Assembly (NCBI GenBank): GCA_017882655.1
Contig: JADGPB010000178.1
Span: 1-5,775, forward strand
Length of the DNA: 5,775 bases
Reading direction: 5' to 3'
Origin: Propionibacteriales bacterium
GTDB taxonomy: Bacteria; Actinomycetota; Actinomycetes; Propionibacteriales; Propionibacteriaceae
Below the pieces are notes generated by a model. That model worked only from the letters and a program-made list of their open reading frames with translations. It ran no database searches and was not told the DNA's origin. Position numbers and translations under genes: made by a program. Below, in pieces: positions 1 through 5,293 of the stretch. Each line of letters begins with the position of its first letter. Position 1 is the first letter of the stretch.

Positions 1-55
1 CCGTCGCTGTCGGCGGGGTCAGCGGGGCGTAAGCGGCCTGGCCGGAATCGGACAT
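1..55 (-). CDS. N-terminal fragment of an unidentified protein, cut by the left edge
   Basis: An ATG at 55 reading leftwards opens a frame with no stop for 18 codons up to the window edge (MSDSGQAAYAPLTPPTAT). A good Shine-Dalgarno, GAAAGG, lies at 62-67 on the minus strand, 6 nt before the ATG, and this is the main reason for calling a gene. The visible residues are a polar start followed by Ala, Pro and Thr. That is too little to assign a family, and no domain is visible. The gene lies 91 bp downstream of the PolDom stop on the same strand. I see no terminator-like hairpin with a T-run between them, so read-through from the PolDom gene is possible. The spacer also carries two small palindromes that could regulate this gene. 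Confidence 0.55.
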   Translation of the reverse strand, partial: MSDSGQAAYAPLTPPTAT

Positions 56-69
56 TGGGCACCTTTCAA

Positions 70-103
70 GGAACAGCACGCTGCGTGCGACAGGTTCCGA
101 ACC
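70..103. repeat. Two adjacent perfect palindromes upstream of the left-edge gene
   Basis: GCACGC-T-GCGTGC (76-88) has 6-bp arms around one base. GGTTC-C-GAACC (93-103) has 5-bp arms around one base. In addition, GGAAC at 70-74 can pair with GTTCC at 94-98, which would enclose the first palindrome in a longer imperfect stem. On the minus strand these elements lie between a possible -10 (TACATT, 104-109) and the Shine-Dalgarno of the left-edge gene. They could therefore be an operator or a 5' UTR structure. The geometry is read directly from the sequence; the function is inferred. Confidence 0.4.
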
Positions 104-146
104 AATGTACCGGTCAGGCGGAGCGCTGAGGATGGGCCATTCCGTA

Positions 147-1097
147 TCAGCCCCCCGATTCCACCCGGGGAAGCGAAGGTCCGTCGTCGGCCAGCACGTC
201 CGCGAACAGGTCGCCGGAGTCCGCGACCCGCGCCAGCACGTCCTCGGGACGGAATCGGAGCGAGTCGGGCGAGTCTGCTGCCGCCACCTCGTCCCAGGTG
301 ACGGGGGTGGCGACCCAGGGTTGTTCCTTGCCGCGCAGCGAGTACGCACAGATCGTGTTCCTTGCCGCCTTGTTCTGGAGGTAGTCGATGTAGATGCGCT
401 CCGAACGTGCGGACTTGGCCATGGTGGCGACGAAGAGTTCGGGGTGCGCTCGGCTCAGCTCCGCGGCGAGCCGGGCCACGTACCGTACGACGTCCTCCGA
501 AGGCGTGGGTGCGATCGGGGCGGACAGCTGGAGTCCCTTCGAACCGGAGGTCTTCACGGACGCGATGAGGCCGTCGGCGGCCAGGCGTGCGGCGATGAGC
601 AGGGCCCCCTTGCTGACGTCGACCATGGTCATCCCCGGGCCGGGATCCAGATCGATGACGCAGGTGGTGGCGCGCGGTTCCACGTCGGCGGCGAGCTGTA
701 CGGCGCCGTCCACGATCGTCGTGTGCGCAGTAGTCCACTGCGGGGCGTGGAGCTCGAGCGCCGCGAGGTTCGCGAGGTAGACGAGCGTGGCCGGTTCTCC
801 TGCGACGAGGTACTCGGTGCGGCCTTCGGTTCCCAGCACGGGCTGCACGGAGAGCCAGTCCGGTGCGCCTGAAGGCATGTTCTTCTCGAAGAAGGGCTGC
901 GCTTCGACGCCGTTCGGGAACCTCACGCGGGTCAGGCAGCGACCGGCGAGATGGGGGAGCATCGTGTCGGCGATCGCGAGGTAGTACGAGACGACCTCCG
1001 CCTTGGTGAAATCGCACGCCGGGTACAGGACCTTGTCCAGGTTCGTCAGCGTCAGCGTCCGCTCACCGACGGTCGTCACGATGCTCTCTGCGGGCAT
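147..1097 (-). CDS. ligD: Stand-alone LigD-type polymerase domain (NHEJ primase-polymerase, PolDom)
   Basis: The 316-residue protein matches the polymerase domain of bacterial LigD over its whole length, without the ligase or phosphoesterase domains. Family members add ribo- or deoxynucleotides at DNA ends and fill gaps during Ku-dependent end joining. The 5'-phosphate-binding residues N19, K22 and K32 align with N13, K16 and K26 of the M. tuberculosis LigD domain. H117 in LELH matches its H111. The metal-binding acidic residues are D149 and D151 (IDLDPG) and D238 (IYIDYLQN). Motif II is TSGSKGLQ (183-190), with Gln where LigD usually has His. Length is normal for a single PolDom. The ATG at 1097 has no Shine-Dalgarno, but TACAGT lies 6 nt upstream, pointing to a leaderless mRNA. 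A terminator isolates it from csp. It probably acts with Ku and a ligase encoded elsewhere. The symbol follows common annotation of such proteins; no ligase activity is expected. Confidence 0.9.
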   Translation of the reverse strand: MPAESIVTTVGERTLTLTNLDKVLYPACDFTKAEVVSYYLAIADTMLPHLAGRCLTRVRFPNGVEAQPFFEKNMPSGAPDWLSVQPVLGTEGRTEYLVAGEPATLVYLANLAALELHAPQWTTAHTTIVDGAVQLAADVEPRATTCVIDLDPGPGMTMVDVSKGALLIAARLAADGLIASVKTSGSKGLQLSAPIAPTPSEDVVRYVARLAAELSRAHPELFVATMAKSARSERIYIDYLQNKAARNTICAYSLRGKEQPWVATPVTWDEVAAADSPDSLRFRPEDVLARVADSGDLFADVLADDGPSLPRVESGG

Positions 1098-1103
1098 GCG
1101 GTC

Positions 1104-1109
1104 ACTGTA
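1104..1109 (-). promoter_or_regulatory. Probable -10 box of a leaderless promoter for the PolDom gene
   Basis: TACAGT on the minus strand fits the actinobacterial TAnnnT -10 consensus and ends exactly 6 nt before the ATG at 1097. Transcription would then begin at or next to the A of the start codon. This agrees with the absence of a Shine-Dalgarno. At a 17-nt spacing the -35 hexamer is CGAACA (1127-1132), which matches TTGACA only in its last three bases, so the -35 is weak or a different sigma factor is used. Confidence 0.5.
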
Positions 1110-1164
1110 GATGGGGTGTCCACGTCTGTTCGGGGGGATCCGGAACCCTCCGGCGGGAAGAGCA

Positions 1165-1193
1165 AAGGGCCCCCGCCAGCAGCGGGGGCCCTT
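1165..1193 (-). terminator. Intrinsic terminator of the cold-shock gene
   Basis: AAGGGCCCCCGC (1165-1176) and GCGGGGGCCCTT (1182-1193) form a perfect 12-bp, very GC-rich stem with a 5-nt loop. The stem begins 12 bases after the csp stop codon. On the minus strand it is followed by a T-rich stretch (TTTGCTCTT), as expected for termination of csp. It should also stop csp transcripts from entering the PolDom gene, whose own promoter lies just beyond. There is no T-run on the plus-strand side, so it is probably one-directional. Confidence 0.85.
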
Positions 1194-1205
1194 CGTGAGG
1201 TGTGA

Positions 1206-1409
1206 TTACAGAGCGTGGACGCGATCAGCCTGCGGACCCTTTGGGCCCTGCGTGATCTCGAACTCGACCTTCTGACCCTCTTCGAGGGTACGGAAGCCTG
1301 TGGTGTCGATAGCGGTGTAGTGGACGAACACGTCCTGATCGCCACCTTCTACGGCAATGAAGCCGTAACCCTTCTCGGCATTGAACCACTTGACGGTTCC
1401 CTGAGCCAT
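1206..1409 (-). CDS. cspA: CspA-family cold-shock protein
   Basis: The 67-residue protein, starting MAQGTVKWFNAEKGYGFI, is a single cold-shock domain of typical length. It folds as a small beta-barrel that binds single-stranded RNA and DNA in the cytoplasm, acting as an RNA chaperone or antiterminator. RNP1 is KGYGFI (13-18) and RNP2 is VFVHY (27-31); the aromatic residues W8, F9, Y15, F17, F28, H30 and Y31 form the binding face. The frame stays open upstream to 1523, but I chose the ATG at 1409. Homologues begin here, and GGGAGAAG sits just upstream, with GGAG 7 nt from the ATG. The upstream extension has no family-like sequence. The gene is monocistronic, ending in a strong terminator. Its leader carries a hairpin 23 nt before the ATG. 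Whether it is cold-induced or constitutive cannot be told from sequence. The symbol denotes the family rather than proven orthology. Confidence 0.95.
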   Translation of the reverse strand: MAQGTVKWFNAEKGYGFIAVEGGDQDVFVHYTAIDTTGFRTLEEGQKVEFEITQGPKGPQADRVHAL

Positions 1410-1431
1410 GCAACTTCTCCCGACTTGCTCG

Positions 1432-1456
1432 CTGAGATCGCACCTTGAGATCTCAG
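1432..1456 (-). promoter_or_regulatory. Stem-loop in the csp mRNA leader
   Basis: CTGAGATC (1449-1456 read on the minus strand) and GATCTCAG (1432-1439) form a perfect 8-bp stem around a 9-nt loop, TCAAGGTGC. The hairpin ends 22 nt before the csp ATG and leaves the Shine-Dalgarno free just downstream. The upstream arm also belongs to a separate perfect 10-bp DNA palindrome, TGAGATCTCA (1446-1455), so a protein-binding site is an alternative reading. The loop contains AAGG, resembling a Shine-Dalgarno. Regulation by this element is inferred. Confidence 0.5.
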
Positions 1457-1521
1457 GCTGCTGGACACGGTCCGGACCTTCCCAAGCATTGCCCGGGCTG
1501 GAGCAGCGGCAACAGCCTTCC

Positions 1522-1527
1522 ATACTT
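1522..1527 (-). promoter_or_regulatory. Weak candidate -10 box for csp
   Basis: AAGTAT on the minus strand keeps the A and T that matter most in a -10 box. At 17 nt spacing it has GGGACC as a half-matching -35. It would give a leader of roughly 100 nt that includes the 1432-1456 hairpin. No better -10 match was found between here and the ATG, so this is a tentative placement only. Confidence 0.2.
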
Positions 1528-2023
1528 GTGGGCCGAGTGACAGTGGTCCCGATGAACTCGTCGAAGGCCTTGCTGAGGCGAGGTTCGGGCCCCGGGCAGC
1601 GTGGTCTGCTCAGGGCGGCGGCCGGCCAGCGTGGACGCGACGAACCCAGGTTGTGCAGGTTCTGGGCCGACCTGTCCCGGTCGTGCTCCCGCGAACCCAG
1701 GTTGAGCAGGCTATGGACGACTGCACGGCTTCCGTGACCTGCCCAACCTGGTCGGTGGTCCGATGCCCGCTCAAGTGCCCCTGGTATCCGGCCGAAACCG
1801 GGTTTGGACGGCTGGACTCAGCAGTTCTTGACCGGGCTGAGGGGCCTAATAGTCCGAACGGATTCCATCTCCACTCACGACTCTTGACCGCTGTTCTCCG
1901 CAAGGACGCCGCAGCGCGGCGCGCCTGCGAGTCAGCGTGTGCCTCCGGTCGTCCGGTGTCGTGTGCCCGCTCGTCCTCGTGGGCAGAGGTGCATGTGTCG
2001 GTGGCATCTGTTTGCATGGACCC
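1524..2023. other. Gene-poor spacer between csp and adnA
   Basis: About 500 bp separate the csp leader from adnA, and I find no convincing gene here. An open frame at 1653-2027 (plus) and one at 1610-2335 (minus) cross the region. Both lack the strong G/C third-position bias of the neighbouring genes, have no recognisable domain, and give odd compositions (Cys-rich and Arg-rich respectively). The visible structure is the repeat set at 1646-1751, a perfect AAACC-G-GGTTT palindrome at 1795-1805, and two TCTTGACCG 9-mers (1826-1834 and 1882-1890) that resemble -35 boxes but lack a well-spaced TAnnnT. The adnA promoter presumably lies in this stretch, but I cannot place it. Confidence 0.6.
1646..1751. 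repeat. Three-copy repeat CCAGGTTGnGCAGG, two direct and one inverted
   Basis: Copy A at 1646-1659 has T at the variable base, copy B at 1697-1710 has A, and copy C at 1738-1751 lies on the opposite strand with G. A and B share a longer match, CGAACCCAGGTTGnGCAGG (1641-1659 and 1692-1710), and are spaced 51 bp apart. B and C face each other over 27 bases and could form a 14-bp stem with one mismatch. A could pair with C equally well. A 5-bp hairpin (CGACC 1668-1672, GGTCG 1679-1683) lies between A and B. This could be a set of operators, a structured leader or part of a dispersed repeat family; the window cannot decide. Confidence 0.7.
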
Positions 2024-5000
2024 GTGACATCTGTGACCCGCCCCAGCTACCGGCTCAGGCCGTCGGCGCGCCAGGGTCTCGAACGGCCGGTGCTGACGCC
2101 CGAGCAGGAGGCGGTCGCCAGCCACCGTGGCGGACCGCTGCTGGTGCTCGCGGGTCCCGGCACCGGCAAGACGACGACGATCGTCGAGGGTGTCGCCGGC
2201 TACATCGACGACGGGGTGCCGGCGGACGGCGTCCTCGTGCTCACGTTCTCGCGTCGCGCCGCCGTCGACCTGAGACGCCGGATCGCCGAGCGCCTCGGAC
2301 GGTCCGTCGTGACGCCGCGCGCGATGACGTTCCACGCGTTCTGCTACTCCGTCGTGAGGCGCTGGTCCGACCCCGAGCTGTACGGAACGGCGCCGCGGCT
2401 GCTGACGGCGCCGGAGCAGGAGTTCCGCGTACGGGAGGTGCTCGCGGGGCGATCCGCGAGCGACTGGCCACCGGAGTACGCACCGGCGTACGGCACCCGA
2501 GGTTTCGCCGGCGAGGTGAGGGGCGCGCTCGCTGCGGCGCGCCAGCTCGGCCTCGACGGCGACGTGCTCCGGATGTACGGGCAGGTCGCGGCCCGACCGC
2601 AGTGGGCGTCGCTAGGGGACTTCTTCGACGAGTACCTGGACGTCTTGGAGCAGGAGCAGGTCCTCGACTACGCCGAGCTCGTCCATCGCACTCGCGTGCT
2701 GCTCACCGACCCGGAAATCCTTGCCCAGGTACGGCGATCGGCCGAGGTCGTCTTCGTCGACGAGTACCAGGACACCGATCCGTCGCAGGTCGGCCTGCTC
2801 CGCCAGCTCGTACCGCTCGGCGGCGAGATCGTCGTGGTCGGCGACCCTGACCAGTCGATCTACGAGTTCCGCGGCGCACGGCCGAGGGGCATCCTCGACT
2901 TCCCGGAGCTGTTCCCCGACGCAGCCGGGGTGTCGGCGCCCGTCGCGGCACTGTCGCGCACCCACCGCTTCGGTGAGGTCCTCGCCGACGCGACGCGACG
3001 GGTCTCAGCCCGGCTGCCGCTCCCGCGCCCGCTTCCCGGCGCGCTCCGTGAGGCGTTCCGTGAGCCTGCCATCCACCCGGGCACGCCAGCGGGCCAGATC
3101 GACGTCCTCACGTTCGACGACCCCGGCGCAGAGGCGGAGAACATCGCCGATCTGCTGCGGCACGCCCACCTGCGCGACGGGGTCGAATGGGACGACATGG
3201 CGGTGCTCGTACGGTCGGGGCGCCGTGACATCCCGCGTCTCACCCGCGCCCTCGTTGCCAGTGGCGTGCCCGTGGCGGTCGCGGGCGACGAGATCGCGCT
3301 GTCCGCCGCGGAGGCTGTCACACCGCTGCTGCTGGCGCTGTCCGTGGTCGCCGACCCTCGTCGGCTCGACGCCGACTCGGCGGCGCGGTTGCTGCAGAGC
3401 CCGTTCGCCGGCCTCGACTCGATCGACCTGCGGCGGCTCGGACGAGCCCTGCGCGCGCTCGACCGGGCGGAGTTCGGCGCCTCGGTCACACCCGCATCAT
3501 CGAGCGAGCTCGTACGACAGGCCCTCGTCGACCCGGACCTCCTGGCGTCGCTACCCTCCACCGAGTCGACCGAGGCGGTCGCTCACCTCGCCGCGTTGCT
3601 GGCTGAGTGCCATGACCTGGTCGGCAAGGGAGCAACGGCGCATCAGGCCTTGTGGTGCCTATGGTCCGGCACGGACTGGCCGGAACGGCTCCAAGCCCAG
3701 CTAGCGGCGGGGGGAGACCCTGCCGCCCGCGGGCACCGGGATCTCGACGCCGTCTGCGCGCTGTTCGACCTCGCCGAGCGGTCCGACGAGCTGTCGGGCG
3801 GCCGCGGCGCGGCGGGGTTCCTCGCCGAGGTCGCGGCGCAGGAGATCCCCGCCGACACCGCACGCGAGGCGACCGCGCGCCGCCGGGGCGTACGTGTCCT
3901 CACCGCTCACCGGTCCAAGGGCCTCGAATGGCCTCTCGTCGTCGTGGCGGGTGTCCAGGAGGGGATCTGGCCCGATCCCCGGCGCCGCGACACCATGCTC
4001 GAGACCGACCTGCTCGGCGACGACGGTCTCGTCGAGCCCCCACCTCCCAGCGTGCGGCTCGCGGCCGAGCGTCGCCTGTTCTACGTGGCCTGCACGCGCG
4101 CTAGCCGCAGGCTCATCGTGGCCGCCGTGGCGGGGACCGATGGTGAGGGCGACCAGCCGTCGCGGTTCCTCGATGAGCTGGGCGTTCCCGTACGGGCCGT
4201 GCCTGGGCGTCCGCGTCGCCCGCTGACCCTCGTGGGGCTGGTCGGCGAGCTCCGCCGGGCGGTGTCCGACCCCGCCGAGCACCCGGCGATCAGGGCTGCC
4301 GCGGCCCAGCACCTCGCGACCCTCGCCGATGAGGTCGACGACCACGGGCGACAGGTCGTACCCGCCGCCGACCCCGCCCGCTGGTGGGGGCTCGCGGAAC
4401 GCTCCACAGGGCGCCTGGTCACGCGCGACGGGGAGCCGGTGGCCTTGTCGGGCAGCCAGCTGGGCACGCTGCTCGGTTGTCCGCGTCAGTGGTTCCTGCA
4501 ACGGCGCGCTGGGGCTGATCGGCAGCGCACCTCCGCCGCGGGGTTCGGCTCGGTCGTCCATGTCCTCGCGGAGCATGCCGTCGCTGAGGGGATCAGCCCG
4601 ACCGAGCTCGGCGCCCACCTGGAACGGATCTGGGACCAGATCCCGTTCGATGCCGTCTGGTTGTCGGCGTCAGAGCGCGCCGAGGCCGACGAGTCGCTGG
4701 AGCGTCTGGCGGGCTGGATCGAGGCGCGTCAGGGACGGAAGGTGCTCGGGGTCGAGGTGCCGTTCTCCGTGCAGGTGCCGACCGCGGGCCAGCCTGTGAC
4801 CCTGACCGGCGTCGTGGACCGGCTCGACCTCGGCGCCGACGGACGACTCGTGATCGTCGACTTCAAGACGGGCCGCCACGTGCCCACGCAGGGTGAGGCG
4901 GACGCGTTGGAGCAGCTCGGCGCGTACCAGCTGGCCGCCCAGCTCGGTGCATTCTCGGACCTGGCGGGTGACGCCGGCGTAGGCTCCGCCGAGCTCGTCT

Positions 5001-5293
5001 ACCTGCGCAAGCAGGACGGACAGCAGCCGTACCCGAAGGTGCTCCAGCAGCCGTCGATCGCCGACGTGCCGTACCTCAAGGAGGAGCCGTCGGTCGCGGT
5101 CCTGGACGACGACGGCCGCCGAGCCGTCGGTCAGCAGGCCGACCACCCGACCTGGGTGCATCATCGCCTCGAGACCGCAGCGCGCGTCCTGGCCTCCGAC
5201 CGGTACGTGGCCACCGTCGGTCCGTCCTGCCGCTACTGCCCGTTCCAGTCGAGCTGTCCCGGGCGCGGCGAGGGAAGGCAGGTCGTCGAGTGA
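2024..5293 (+). CDS. adnA: AdnA-like UvrD/Rep-type helicase fused to a RecB-type nuclease
   Basis: This is one subunit of the actinobacterial AdnAB motor-nuclease, which unwinds and resects double-strand breaks for recombination. Numbered from the GTG at 2024 (1089 residues), the superfamily 1 helicase motifs are Walker A GPGTGKT (44-50), LTFSRRAA (73-80), TFHAF (102-106), Walker B DEYQDT (246-251), GDPDQSIYEFRGA (273-285), TAHRSKGLEW (627-636) and a motif VI region around VACTRA (688-693). The C-terminal nuclease has GSVVH with H846, E911, D932, D946 and K948 in VDFKTG, and QLGAY (964-968). C819, C1069, C1072 and C1078 have the AddB-like spacing of an Fe-S cluster that staples the domain. 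The frame extends to a GTG at 1937, but the added residues are Cys- and Val-rich and unlike the family. GTG 2024 or 2033 fits better, though neither has a clear Shine-Dalgarno. The gene overlaps adnB by 4 bp. AdnA is favoured by gene order and by the partner's AdnB-like start. Confidence 0.9.
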   Translation: MTSVTRPSYRLRPSARQGLERPVLTPEQEAVASHRGGPLLVLAGPGTGKTTTIVEGVAGYIDDGVPADGVLVLTFSRRAAVDLRRRIAERLGRSVVTPRAMTFHAFCYSVVRRWSDPELYGTAPRLLTAPEQEFRVREVLAGRSASDWPPEYAPAYGTRGFAGEVRGALAAARQLGLDGDVLRMYGQVAARPQWASLGDFFDEYLDVLEQEQVLDYAELVHRTRVLLTDPEILAQVRRSAEVVFVDEYQDTDPSQVGLLRQLVPLGGEIVVVGDPDQSIYEFRGARPRGILDFPELFPDAAGVSAPVAALSRTHRFGEVLADATRRVSARLPLPRPLPGALREAFREPAIHPGTPAGQIDVLTFDDPGAEAENIADLLRHAHLRDGVEWDDMAVLVRSGRRDIPRLTRALVASGVPVAVAGDEIALSAAEAVTPLLLALSVVADPRRLDADSAARLLQSPFAGLDSIDLRRLGRALRALDRAEFGASVTPASSSELVRQALVDPDLLASLPSTESTEAVAHLAALLAECHDLVGKGATAHQALWCLWSGTDWPERLQAQLAAGGDPAARGHRDLDAVCALFDLAERSDELSGGRGAAGFLAEVAAQEIPADTAREATARRRGVRVLTAHRSKGLEWPLVVVAGVQEGIWPDPRRRDTMLETDLLGDDGLVEPPPPSVRLAAERRLFYVACTRASRRLIVAAVAGTDGEGDQPSRFLDELGVPVRAVPGRPRRPLTLVGLVGELRRAVSDPAEHPAIRAAAAQHLATLADEVDDHGRQVVPAADPARWWGLAERSTGRLVTRDGEPVALSGSQLGTLLGCPRQWFLQRRAGADRQRTSAAGFGSVVHVLAEHAVAEGISPTELGAHLERIWDQIPFDAVWLSASERAEADESLERLAGWIEARQGRKVLGVEVPFSVQVPTAGQPVTLTGVVDRLDLGADGRLVIVDFKTGRHVPTQGEADALEQLGAYQLAAQLGAFSDLAGDAGVGSAELVYLRKQDGQQPYPKVLQQPSIADVPYLKEEPSVAVLDDDGRRAVGQQADHPTWVHHRLETAARVLASDRYVATVGPSCRYCPFQSSCPGRGEGRQVVE

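Noticed and set aside
1410..1523. 38-residue N-terminal extension of the cold-shock protein
   Set aside because: The ATG at 1409 has a well-placed Shine-Dalgarno and matches the universal CspA start. The extension is Cys- and Pro-rich without family similarity and would cover the leader hairpin.
1791..1850. Possible tRNA or small RNA around the AAACCGGGTTT palindrome
   Set aside because: No cloverleaf, no T-loop GGTTCRANNCC and no CCA-proximal acceptor pairing could be found.
1828..1853. Promoter TTGACC with TAATAG for adnA
   Set aside because: The spacer is only 13-14 nt, too short for a normal -35/-10 pair, and TAATAG lacks the final T.
1937..2023. Longer adnA start at the GTG at 1937
   Set aside because: The extra 29 residues are Cys/Val/Gly-rich, unlike the rest of the protein or the family. 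GTG 2024 lies closer to the conserved region, although the exact start remains uncertain.
1653..2027. Plus-strand open frame of 124 codons ending in a GTGA overlap with adnA
   Set aside because: Third positions are not G/C-biased like the real genes, there are many Cys codons, no Shine-Dalgarno, no recognisable domain, and the start falls inside a repeat copy.
1610..2335. Minus-strand open frame of 241 codons
   Set aside because: It runs antisense into the conserved helicase N-terminus of adnA, and its Arg/His/Ala-rich composition is typical of a frame shadow in high-GC DNA.
3486..4618. Long antisense open frames inside adnA
   Set aside because: They overlap strongly conserved helicase and nuclease motifs on the plus strand and have Arg/Pro-rich, low-complexity translations typical of high-GC antisense shadows.
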